DNA of 64,000 bases, taken from the NCBI RefSeq assembly GCF_026230105.1, contig NC_079478.1, forward strand, positions 12,043,653 through 12,107,652, given 5' to 3'. The notes beneath the pieces were generated by a model. It had not been told where the DNA came from. It saw only the letters and a list, made by a program, of their open reading frames with translations, and ran no database searches. Shown here in pieces: positions 46,691-57,142 of this stretch (its first letter is position 1; each line of letters opens with the position of its first letter). This DNA comes from Diorhabda sublineata (taxonomy: Eukaryota; Arthropoda; Insecta; Coleoptera; Chrysomelidae). A program made the position numbers and the translations under genes.

Positions 46691-47980
46691 CAATTAGGGA
46701 AAACAGCACACTATAATAAAAGGTATAGCCACAGTCTCGACCACAATTTGAAAATAATCGACGAAGAAATTTAATGGTCAGACAAAAGCTCAGAAAACAG
46801 AGAAAAAAAAACAAAACACAAAAAATGAAAAAAAAAACAAGAGGACACCACCCGAGACGGTAATTTGGTACTTGAGCAAATGCCCCAGTTCTACTTTGAG
46901 AACAGCTATCTATAGAGAAGGCGAAAGATTATAGTTTTTCTTGCCGAAGAAAATTGAATAGGTTTACCTGAGGTGACAATATACACACATACTACGATGA
47001 CCGAACAATCGCGACCATAAAGGTACATAAATAACAGAGCTAGTCAATCACGAGTAGTTTAAACCACTCGAAATCCCTTATAGAACTGGAGATATATGAA
47101 AAACGCAAAATAAAATGTAGATCTGTTGAAATGACAGCAGATGTAGGAAGATCCGTAGCATTCATCCGTGGATGTTGTCTAAGGTTGCGTGCCCAACGGG
47201 GACAAGCTTTCACACGCTTGTGGATGTGGTCTTGAATTATGTGCGTTGAAATTAAAAATCTTTGGTGTTCAATCAATGAAAATGGTTGATTATTTTGATT
47301 ATTATTTATTGTGTCTCATTTTTAAAAAAATTGCACTTGATCTACTTAAGTCCAATTGTCCTATATTTTAATATTTAAATAAAAATAATGATATTTGTCT
47401 GTGCTGCTCAAAAGTAGCCAACACATAATATTTAATTGTAAATGGATGAACTATAGAGGAAAAAATCCTAATTGTAGATAGTATTTGTTAATCTTTTGTG
47501 TATTTGAATTGCTTTAGAATGAGGAACAAGATAAGTGAATCCCTTGATAGATGACCATAAACTCATTCATTTTCAAATAGTTTTTGTGATGTGTGTTTCC
47601 ATATCTGCACTATATTGTTCTTCAGAAAGATTATCGTCGTATTTTGATTATAAATAGAATAGTATATCAATAAAATCACATTTTGTCGTCTCTTGCAAGT
47701 TAATTATTTTTGACGTTTCAACAATAATCACCATCGTCTTTTCTGTAATCTGGTTGAGGTTGAATCCGCTCATTTACCAACAAACAATATTGTTCATAAA
47801 TCACGATTTTGACTAAAAGATGCTAATAAGAAATGATAATGATGAACGAGTCAAAAAATTTTTCAATTTAGTAATAGATGATATTAAAATAACAGATAAA
47901 TCATTGATTGTTCAAAATCCAAATATATAAAACGAAAATTACATTACTGGTAGTTAATAATATTGCTAATTTCAATAGAT
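46691..47980. other. AT-rich intron, nothing recognised
   Basis: Poly-A-rich tract near 46795-46845. Minus-strand 78-residue frame at 47040-47276 not recognised. Confidence 0.4.
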
Positions 47981-48272
47981 ACGCTGATTTATGGATATAA
48001 GGAGCAATGAAATTAGAAGAATGTGTGACGTTCCGGATATAGTGAGATGGGCCAGAACTAGAAGAAGAGCATGGAGAGATCATGTCAACAGAATGAACAA
48101 CGATCGACTGGCGAAAATCGCAAAGGAAGAGAGACCCAATACAAGTAGACTGCCTGGAGGACCACCAAAGCGCTGGTATGAGAGCTGGTCTTCGCAGTCA
48201 CAACTTAGGCTGCCTCTTTGAAAACACAAGACACAGTCTTAAAATAAGAAGAAGAAGAGGACGCTGATTTAT
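47981..48272 (+). mobile_element. 5'-truncated non-LTR retrotransposon with 12-base target duplication
   Basis: The insert at 47993-48260 is flanked by exact copies of ACGCTGATTTAT (47981-47992 and 48261-48272). Its frame reads IRSNEIRRMCDVPDIVRWAR, RAWRDHVNRMNNDRLAKIA and PGGPPKRWYESWSS, the C-terminus of an insect endonuclease-RT element (family N-x-D-I-R-R-x-C-x-V-x-D-I-x-x-W, P-G-R-P-P-K-R-W). After the stop comes a short 3' sequence ending in a GAAGAAGAAGAGG tail. Target duplication, 5' truncation and a simple-repeat 3' end are hallmarks of target-primed reverse transcription. The intact duplication and open frame indicate a comparatively recent insertion. Confidence 0.92.
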
Positions 48273-48462
48273 ACCTTTTTGTTATTATTCATAGACATGA
48301 ATCAAAAATGCACTACGTGCCTGTTGGTATGAAAATATTTGGGAAAATGTCTTCTTTCTTTGCTTAGTTTTTGAACCTCTCGGTGCTAAAGAAATGTATT
48401 AAAATTAAAGAAGGTCATTTGCTTCTCAGGGGGAAATATAACGGAAATAAAAAGGTATGAGT
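48273..48462. other. AT-rich intron, nothing recognised
   Basis: No motif seen. Confidence 0.4.
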
Positions 48463-48507
48463 GTAGCTGTAGGTACAAAAGTAGCTGTAGGTACAAAAGT
48501 AGCTGTA
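48463..48507. repeat. 18-base minisatellite, 2.5 units
   Basis: GTAGCTGTAGGTACAAAA at 48463-48480 and 48481-48498, then a partial third copy to 48507. Confidence 0.95.
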
Positions 48508-48619
48508 ACGTGTCCACTTCAAGTTATGTTTATGTGATTCCTGAAGAAATTGGCAGCTTGGCTAGTTCAAAATGTTATAATAAAACATGGATTTGACATT
48601 GTGGTAATTTTTTTTACTA

Positions 48620-48975
48620 ACGTGCGTAAGATACGTACTTCAGACACACTTTCGAATATCATATGCGGTAGTTTAGGTTGCATTGATGCCTTTTTTGTTT
48701 TTCTACTAATGTAGTAATAATTATTTTAAGGTGACATTTATACATGCACACCGTTGTTTTGTTAATTTGTTATATTCTTGATTAAAATGTTAATAAGTAC
48801 ATAATATTGTTTTATAAGGAAAATAAATTTTGATAAAATATTCGCTTGTAGAAATAACATTGTATGCAATTCGCGTGTAAAGACCTTTTTTCGACGCATG
48901 TGATTGACGCATGAGTCTGCGGCATTCTTTGAAAAAGGTTACTTTACACACTTCTTACATAAATTACAATTCACC
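48620..48975 (+). repeat. Dispersed repeat copy 2 with hairpin
   Basis: 48635-48830 matches 20350-20640 in ordered words (CAGACACACTTTC, CTACTAATGTAGTAATAATT, AAGGTGACATTTATACATGC, TTGATTAAAATGTTAATAA). It is followed at 48853-48960 by a hairpin whose left arm TGTATGCAATTCGCGTGTAA and right arm TTACTTTACACACTTCTTAC are imperfect complements. The same order, repeat then hairpin, occurs in copy 1, so repeat and hairpin belong to one element, much shorter here because of deletion between them. Confidence 0.7.
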
Positions 48976-49079
48976 CCTCAATTTGTGAACATCATTTTAA
49001 TTCTTTTGTACAATCATAAAAAATGTCATAATTACAGTAATACAACAACAAAGTTTCTACCAAAACTATCGAATATAGT

Positions 49080-49210
49080 ATATTCTCTGTGCGTGATGTT
49101 AAAATATTTGGAGTTGGTGATGGGATTTCCTAAGGGAGTGGGTTCATTCGTTGCGTGAGGAACTGATTTGTAAAAAAAACATAATTTATTAGATTGATTT
49201 TACTGAATAA
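49080..49210 (+). repeat. Dispersed repeat, copy matching 42585-42720
   Basis: See 42585-42720: shared TTCTCTGTGCGTGA-type start, TAAGGGAGTGGG, TTGCGTGAGGAA and poly-A tract. It lies 100 bases after the hairpin of the previous repeat and may be its other end. Confidence 0.6.
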
Positions 49211-49724
49211 TTCAATCACTGTTGGGATATTTGATTACATGATATTTAACGACGTTGTTTCTAGCTTTTTCCATTAATAAAGTTATTATATAAACCATCA
49301 AATATCAGGTTACATTCAATATAATTTTCTTATTACCTTATTTAATAAAGCAAAAGTTAATTTCAAACTGATGTTCAAATCTAGATAAATATATGTTTTA
49401 TTGACCTATTGATATTTTATGTTAAAATAAAATTACTCATTATTACATTTGAAGTAACTTATCAAGACACTTTTCTTGATGCAGAGCTTAATATTTTCCT
49501 AATAATTGTTGCTTTCAATATTTGCGACCATGACTGGTGGTAATATATTTTACAAACTAAACATAAAGTAAAATAAGCGGCTGCTGTGAAGCTTGGAAAA
49601 TAATGGAGACCTTGTTGTTGTGATTTTTTTCCCGTAAACATTGTAATTATGAAGTGCTTGGTGAAAACATAGTCTTCAATAAACGAATATCGAGAGAAAA
49701 CTCGTGTCTAAATATTGCGATACT
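49211..49724. other. AT-rich intron, nothing recognised
   Basis: No motif seen. Confidence 0.4.
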
Positions 49725-50110
49725 TTAGTTATACGATTTCTATTCGTGAGGTGAATTAATTTATTTAAGCACCACCCTTAACTAATTAACTTATCACTAT
49801 CATTTAACTAACTTGAATAATTTATTTAAATTCCTCGATTACTTCTTTTTCTGTCTGTTCATTATGACTATTTATTATAAATTCTAAAAATTCTAAAAAT
49901 TTCTAGAAAATAAAGAAACAAACCAAATAAATAAATAGACCTTCCTAGAAATTATTCGATAGAAACAATGTAAATAAACCTAGTGCTGTAATAAAAAGTT
50001 ATATAAAAAGAAAATGTCAAAGGCAGTGTGCTTACGCCAAATTTTCGAATTCCAGGTATCTCAAACGTACGTCGAAGGTTGCCGCCGGACAGGGCCGGCG
50101 TGAGAACCCA
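49725..50110 (-). mobile_element. LTR-retrotransposon LTR, copy 1 (solo, minus)
   Basis: The reverse complement matches the LTR at 63300-63756. Shared words are GGTTTATTTACATTGT, GAATAATTTCTAGGAAGGTC, TATTTATTTATTTG, TCTAGAAATTTT, TTTAAATAAATTATT, AGTTAGTTAA and GATAGTGATAA. It also shares TTAATTCACC then CACGAATAGAAATCGTATAA with 60290-60320. The start region has GC-rich words (CGCCGGCCCTGTCCGGCGG) that differ from the other copies, suggesting a sub-family. No internal region is attached, so it is a solo or fragmentary LTR. The 77-residue minus-strand frame at 49952-50185 is its chance translation. Confidence 0.78.
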
Positions 50111-50361
50111 TTTCTCGAACTTGTTCTTAACAATATATTGAAATTTTTTTTTCCAGTTCCGTCCTAGTAAGTTCCAACAAATCACAACATTTGCTATTCA
50201 CTATTCATTTTATCAAGGTTTTTATGGATTTTAGCGAGAAAAATTTCACTCATGATTTTCAACGTCCAATATAATTTGTGAATGGAAGTAAATTTTGGCA
50301 GTTTCCAGTTGGACTTCGTAAATTATAATAGCAAAGCAACTCTTCAAAATCTAACTTGTAA

Positions 50362-50945
50362 ATGAGTGAAAGTGGTGAAAATGAAGAAGAGAATAAACGT
50401 CGACGAGAAATAAGTAATGATGAGTATTATAATAGGAACATATTAGAGCGTGTGAGATTCCAGTGGCGTGCTTTTGGAAACAATAAGGGAAATTAACTAC
50501 AAATCGAGACTGTCGATCAGCACAGCAAATCTGTGATAATTTAGTTTACCAGAATGTCTTGCTGAGTCGACACGCTGTTACACAAAAAATAATGCATTGG
50601 ATGAAACATCTGTTCCACGCAACAGATAACTGGCAAAAATTGACAGTTTTTTAGCAAAACTGAGTCACCACTCTGAAAAGAATTATACCACTTAGATTCT
50701 AAACTAAACGTAGGAGAGAAAATTTTAATGTAAAATTCCTACAGTCACAATTTGATTTGATTTGAAAGATTAAAAGTATAACTATAGGTGAAGCAGAAAA
50801 AACGCTATCCGTTCATAAAAAACGGGCAAAAATTTTTTTTTGCTTCGAATGAAGCTTCTCATGAATGTAAATGTGAAGATAATTGTCTTGCACTGACCGA
50901 CTACATATTCCCGTGCAAGAAAAAGAAAACACAACACAACTGAAA
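50362..50945 (+). pseudogene. Unrecognised decayed coding stretch
   Basis: Starts with an ATG frame, acidic then basic (MSESGENEEENKRRREISND, then EYYNRNILERVRFQW), stopping after 44 codons. In later frames the sequence stays protein-like: NLVYQNVLLS, KIMHWMKHLFHATDNWQK, FLQSQFDLI, ITIGEAEKTLSVHKKRAKIF and, after a shift in a poly-T run, ASNEASHECKCEDNCLALTD with IFPCKKKK. The ordered low-stop segments and a Cys cluster (CxCxxxC) suggest one former protein of about 190 residues broken by three or four frameshifts. I recognise no domain. It may be the cargo or accessory ORF of a transposon, or a retrocopy of a host gene. Confidence 0.4.
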
Positions 50946-51119
50946 ATTGATTGAATGTAACGATAATTAGCTGAACTAGAACTTATGATACAAAAAAACT
51001 ATAATTGATATTGAATGAATCAATAAGATGTTCAAAAAATGTAAGGGTGCTGTTCGGAATTACGTATAATGTTTTGTAGCAATTAATTAGCTTATAATTC
51101 GGTACTCTTCGGTCTGTTA

Positions 51120-51434
51120 ATGCTAACGAAGAGATTTGAGTTCTTAAATTTTTTCTCTTTGAATAACCTCACAAAAATAAATTTACGTGTAATAGTAGAT
51201 CTTGCAGTTCAGTTAGTGAAGCTCCACTTTCCAATATATTTCTCAAGAAATTGTTTATTGAGATATTGCCTTATAGCTACAATATGTGAAGGTGCGTCAT
51301 CTCGTTATACAAAGAGAACATATTCTGAGAATGCCTTTTCGCCGGAAGAGCGACAAAAATTACATGTTCTTCAGCCACCAAAATACAGAAATATGAATAA
51401 ATCGATAAAAGTGAAAATACAAATAACATTTTGA
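51120..51434 (+). CDS. Unrecognised 104-codon ORF
   Basis: ATG frame of 104 codons. The first two thirds are Phe/Leu/Ile-rich and look AT-driven; the last third is more protein-like (CEGASSRYTKRTYSENAFSP, then EERQKLHVLQPPKYRN). It lies 170 bases beyond the decayed stretch at 50362-50945 in the same orientation and could be its continuation. No domain recognised and no splice context checked as convincing. Confidence 0.2.
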   Translation: MLTKRFEFLNFFSLNNLTKINLRVIVDLAVQLVKLHFPIYFSRNCLLRYCLIATICEGASSRYTKRTYSENAFSPEERQKLHVLQPPKYRNMNKSIKVKIQITF

Positions 51435-53019
51435 TTCAGATACTAAACATAAACTGTAGTCTCAGTTTTTGTTGAAACATATTTTCACTCACTTTATTCG
51501 ATTGATAAAAAATAGATGCCTGTCAATAACATTATCAAATGTATCTAATTGTTTTCCTTTTATTTATTCACAATCTATTATTAATATAAAGATAATTAAC
51601 AACTTTCAAGCATTCTATTCGATTGAAGCACTTATGTTTTGTATAACTTACATGTAAATTTAATTGCATTTATACAGCTTTTCCTTTGCTCTAATTTCCA
51701 ACTCGCAGTTGAGAATGTTTAAACTTTACACTTACTGTTTTTGTTTGTATTATTTCAATTTAAAATACACAACGACCGTTGCAATCGATGCAACTGTTTC
51801 CACCTTATATTTCGCTGACGCGTTAATCATTTTTAATTATATCTGTTAGAATGGAATCAATAGTATCACCTAATAATTTGATGTAATTTTTTCATCTAAA
51901 TTTTGTGGAAAAAATAAGTCCAACAATACCATAACTATTAGGTAGGGTTCAATTCAAGATGTGTTTTACTATATTAATGAAATCTTTTATGCAAAGGCTC
52001 TCCAAAAACATCGTTGAAGATCAATATGAAATTAAACTCTATCTAAATATAAAATGATAGTATGCACATCTTAAACTCCCTATTTCACAAGAAGAAGTGG
52101 ATGGAAAAGAGAAACAGAAGAGATCGGCAAATCACAGATGTCTGTATTTTGAAAATGTATCTTCAAGAGAACAAAAATTGAATGTTTCAGCATTCAATTC
52201 AATGAATACTGCCAAATATCAGTGTTGACTACTCTGGAAATGAGCCTTGTTCGTTCGATCGACTTAATGAGGGATTAATTTCACTCTTCTAATTTATAAA
52301 TATTTACGTGTTTGCAATAACTTGATTTGAACTGCTTTTTTAATTTATTTATATATTTAATATAATTTTATAATCTAGACATTTACATAAATTGGCTTAT
52401 AATGTACACTTAAAAATTTGTTGATACAATAGTTAGGCAGAAATAATTGTACATTAAAACTATTTTTCACAGTAGGAATTTCACAATTTCACATAGGTCG
52501 TAACAAAAAAATAACTTCTTTTATCGTTAGTTTTTAGACGTTTACCAGGATGTGCGTCTAGGAAGTTATTTAATTATCAGTAGCTAATTATAGATGATAA
52601 GAATATTACTGTTTTTGCTGTATGTTGAACGTATTATCTTCCGTTCTTCTTATCTTTGCTTCTGTGATTTCTAAACATTTTTTTCGCCACAATATTAAAA
52701 AATGAATCATTATATGAAATACACAAATATATATTATCTATGGTGTAATAATAAGAAAACTGCTATTTTGTACTAAAAATTATCAAACTCGATTAGTTAA
52801 ACCACGAAATCAGCATTAGGATATTTTTGTATTTGTAATTAGCTCTTAACATAACTAAACTATTTCTGGTAAAATTTATTTCAAGTTTCTTGCGCTACCC
52901 TGAAAAATTTTTTTAGTTCTAGCAACTCAAAAGCAACATACACAAAAAGTTTGTGAGAGTGTAATCCACTTTTGGAAAGTCTCCAATTACAATAATACTA
53001 CGCTTGTTACTAGTGAGTC
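51435..53019. other. AT-rich intron, nothing recognised
   Basis: No motif seen; the 61-62-residue frames at 51469-51849 are AT-driven. Confidence 0.45.
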
Positions 53020-53215
53020 TTAAACTTGTAAACACCGTAAAGCAACTTTTCTTACTGAACCTTCCTTAACCCAATCGGCTTTTTTTACTTGCAAGTCTTT
53101 GAAAATCTTTGGTCTACTTAAGTACTGCTGATCGTCTTGCTATAACCGTTCCTTTATCGGCGTTTACAGCCTCGGCAATCATCCGGATGCTCATTCGATG
53201 ATATTTCTTTGTGTA
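53020..53215 (-). pseudogene. Mariner-type helix-turn-helix scrap
   Basis: The minus strand reads YHRMSIRMIAEAVNADKGTV, matching the second helix-turn-helix of an insect mariner-type transposase (family R-R-x-x-I-R-x-I-A-E-x-L-x-I-x-x-x-T-V). What follows toward 53020 is not convincingly aligned. A single motif, hence modest confidence. Confidence 0.45.
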
Positions 53216-54894
53216 GGGAACAAATACTTTGAAGGAATTGAGGTATCACATGATTGCAAAATCGGATTTGAACGAATATCATTTCCATCTGTTTAGCCAA
53301 TTGAGATTTGAATTTGGGATACTATGTTTAGTTATGTCATAATTATCTGTTTGAGTTAAACTGTATCAGTAACGAAGAAGAAGAACGATTTGAAAAAATG
53401 GTGCTATCAATTTGAAGGAAAAATATCATATTAAAAGCAAAAATTGCTTCAGGAAAAGAATTGGATGCAAAATGTGAGTTTTTGTTGGGTATGATGATAT
53501 ATGATACAACAAGAATAATTTATACTGATCGCCAATATTTTGATTAAATGAAGATGAAGAAGAAGAACTAGAGAAGAAAAATATTAGAGATCAAGAAAAT
53601 AGCAAATGCTGAAAATGATAATGGGATATAAAAAAGTAACGAGTCAGTTATTATAGAGTAGATATGGAGAGGATACTTCCATAAATATCTCATCAGAAAC
53701 GACAGGAGAATTTATGTTAATATTGTACTCTCGGCGGTTATTGTTTTTTCAAGGATTCAAGAGATAAAAAATTTTGTACTCACTACCCGATATTCCTTTC
53801 TAGATTTAGCTAAATTTAGAAATATACCGAATTCAATTAGCGGCCATATTTTGCTGTTTTGTTTTGCCTAAATACTAATGTAATATAATCCGACAAGTAC
53901 TGAATATGAATGTTCTAAATAAGGCAGCCAGCTCAAATTAGTGCATCGCCGAATCAGACGAAATGGCAGACGGTTAATGCAAAAAGGTGAAATTCTATTT
54001 TCAATGACTGTCACTTGCTTATTGTACAAAATTGAATTGAAAGCGATGATACGAGTGGATAATTGCTACATATTGCAGTTTTTTTACAAAGTCATTGAGG
54101 ATGCATATTCTCGTAGACTATAGAGACTTTTTCTCTTAAACACTATCATTCATTTCATGTCAAACTTCATATTTTAAATATCTAAAGGCGCGTTCTCACG
54201 AAGCGAAATTTGTGGACAAATAGGGATGAAATATACGAAGAGGTTGATAGAACAAATTGTTAATCGTTAATAATAATGTCAGAGTTCCGATAAGTACGAG
54301 GCTTTATTATATAATTTAGCTGTTTGCTTGATAGTAAATGGAGGCACTATAATCGATTTGTTAATTTTAATATCAAATTTTGAGGTTGATGAATGTTATG
54401 TTTTTTAAAAAATATTACAAAACTCCCAGACGATGAATAGATAAGTATTCGAAAGCCGGAATATATTAGAGTTAGTACACTTTGGTGTTTAATTTTAATA
54501 AAAAGTTTATATATATTTATACATACATATATAATCTGTTATGTTTTTACCCTTTGGGGTACTATTTAGCTATTTTATTATGGAGAGTTTCCAGAAATAA
54601 TTCATGCATTAAATTTCAAAATAATACACTTCAACAAATTTCTCTTTTATATTGTCAAGCGAAGGTCGAAACGGTGTCTTAGAAACCAAAAATAATAGTG
54701 TCCTTTATTTATTTACTTTATACGAACTCATGCTTATGTTTCGGTGAATGCGACAAGTTAAAACTTGCAGTACCGGCTGATTTGTTTATTATTTTTTAAC
54801 TGTGAAATTATTTCTTAAGTAGTTATTATTGTAGTTCAGTCCCAATTAGCCCTATAAGACGCAACAACGTGCTGGGATTACTATTTGGTTTGGA
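53216..54894. other. AT-rich intron, nothing recognised
   Basis: Lys/Glu-codon-rich tract at 53370-53640 has no stable frame. No motif seen. Confidence 0.4.
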
Positions 54895-55530
54895 CCGAGA
54901 CAACTTTTCGTAAGATCGTATTGTTTTCGTTCTCGCAAATTCAGACCTAAACGTTTTAGAATGGCCTTGAAAAGTCACAACCGGTTTCAGATATAGCAGC
55001 TCATATCAGTGATTCTAGAGATTTGCCTTTGAGTACTTCTACAGTGAAAAGTAGCTTGACAGAAGCTGGCCTTTTCGAAGGGTGGCAGTGAAAAACCTCT
55101 TTTCAAAATTTAGACGCATGAAGAGTGAGAAAATAGTGTTTATGCAGAGGTCAAAGTAAAAATGTGTGAAATATGTAATCCAGACTGCAAAACATATCAG
55201 GTTATTGTTTGGGAATGTTTTTGAGGAAGAATGACTGGAGACCTATAAGGGATTTTGCAGGAATAGGGTTATAGAAACATTAAACGAAAATGTAGTACGA
55301 TTTGCATGCGCCTGATTGGCAGAACATTTGTTTTCTAGCATGATAACGATATCAAGCATTCCTCGAAGCTGTGTAAATAGTATTTGAATTGAAAAAAAAT
55401 AATAACTGAAAGTTAATTGAGTGTCGCAGTCGCCCGACCTCAACCCGATTGATTTGTGTTGGCAAATTGGACAGACAAGTCAGGAAACAGTGGACTTCTT
55501 TCACTTCACATAATATCCTGACAAATGAAT
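54895..55530 (+). pseudogene. Tc1-like transposase pseudogene
   Basis: Reads AAHISDSRDLPLSTSTVKSS and LTEAGLFEG (second helix-turn-helix of Tc1), then in another frame GRVAVKNLFSKF (family G-R-V-A-x-K-K-P-L-L), CEICNPDC, YQVIVWECF (family S-V-M-V-W-G-C-F), GRMTGDL, RLIGRTFVF, HDNDIKHSSKLCK (second catalytic Asp in H-D-N-D) and SQSPDLNPID, where the third catalytic residue, normally Glu in N-P-I-E, is Asp. The first catalytic Asp segment (T-D-E) is deleted. Many stops and shifts. The region from 54835 may be its 5' untranslated part; terminal inverted repeats were not located. Confidence 0.82.
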
Positions 55531-56908
55531 GACGCAAAATAGACGACGATTATTATGTTCTTTAAAATTTGAATATCAAAATCGGTCATATTGTTTTTAT
55601 TCGTTGTACATCACGCAAAATATAATTGTTTCAAAAAGCCTTTGTACAAGGAACAAAAAGCGATATTCCTCTTTTAAGAAGTTTGATTCATTCATGTTAA
55701 TAATCAATTCCCATCTAAAGAATGACGACTGCTAATTCGGATTAATTTAGCACAAGAGTTAAATGTGCTTGTGTAAAAATGGAACAGTTGGGAACTAGTA
55801 AATTTTGTCTTTTCTAAGAATTCGCAAAGCATTAGCACTGAATAGGTTCGTTGATGCGAAACTCAAATTTGATTTTTTAATTGCTTTTGTTCTAATTATG
55901 TTTTGGATATTATTTTTATAGAATAAAAAAGTAATTCCAATGATTACGTCAACTATTGTGGAGGTTTTAAATTAATTCCATATCAATCAATTCCGTTACC
56001 ATACGAAACTATTGAAACTTTTCTTTAAGTTATCAAATGTTTATCCATATTATTGTTTTTATTCTATTTTAACACAAATGACTAAAAGTAAACGTAAGTG
56101 ATCTTGACCAATAGTTAATTAAATACGATAGTTTATGTGTTTACTTAAGATACTCGTAAACTTATATTTAACTCCCTGCAGTTTGATTACAGAATTAAAA
56201 ACATGTGGTATAATTTAAATTGTGCATATCAGTTAAATAATTCTTGGAAACATATGCGAAATATAAGTTTTCAAATGTTTCCCGGTATTCTCTTACATCA
56301 TGTGCGAAATGTTTGGAAGAAATTTGAAAAGGATGTTTTTAAAGTTGAGAGTATATAGTTTGAAATAGTCGAAGCTGTCAACAGAAATTACAATTATTTT
56401 TGAAGCTAAAATCGAATCAAAGGAAATAACAGCAGGTTCCAGGAGAACATGTAAATAATAATTCTATTTTAGTGCTTATTAACTAAGACAACTTTAGACG
56501 ATAAAAGTAGAAAATCTATCAATTAGATCTTGGTAAATGGGATGGTTAAGTTTGCGCCATGTCATAAGTGTATGTTACCGTTAAAGTATGAAATCCGTTA
56601 TTATATTTTTTTAACCCAATAAAAAAAAGTAGTTGAACAAATAGTATTAAATAATACCATTCGAAAGTATGTGTTGTCTGTTTAATAAGATGCAGTGAAG
56701 ATATAATTTGAGTTTGTTTCAAATTTATGGACCCCATCATGTTCGGAAGAATATGTTTCAGAAGATGGAGTTGAGCAGAAAATCTGCAAATTGTGTTGTA
56801 ATGAATGAAAAGTCTAGAAAATAAATGTTTGGAAATTTAAGCCAAAAAGATGAACTTAATGCCTATTGAATGAGGAAAAGGTGATGCCAAATATATTTTA
56901 GCTATCAT

Positions 56909-56954
56909 CATAACAATAACTGAAGATGGATTCATAACAATAACCGAAGGAGGA
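56909..56954. repeat. 24-base tandem duplication
   Basis: CATAACAATAACTGAAGATGG at 56909 and CATAACAATAACCGAAGGAGG at 56933, period 24, slightly diverged. Confidence 0.85.
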
Positions 56955-57094
56955 TTTTGCCAATTGAACACAAGAAACGGCCGCATAAAACAATTTTATT
57001 TCCGATCCCAGTTCAGTATTTGCCAACAAAAATTAATTAAAACCGAAGGAGTACCGGATGTAGAAATATCGCTCCGATCAGTTACTACAGCTCA

Positions 57095-57142
57095 AAATTT
57101 AGGTACTGGTCAGGGATTTAAATTTAGGTACTGGTCAGGGAT
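57095..57142. repeat. 25-base-period tandem duplication
   Basis: AATTTAGGTACTGGTCAGGG occurs twice with a 25-base offset, 23 identical bases each (57095-57117 and 57120-57142); recent replication slippage. Confidence 0.95.

Noticed and set aside
53370..53640. Lys/Glu-rich coding-like tract
   Set aside because: Purine-rich GAAGAA runs give this appearance in several frames; no frame holds and no motif is present.
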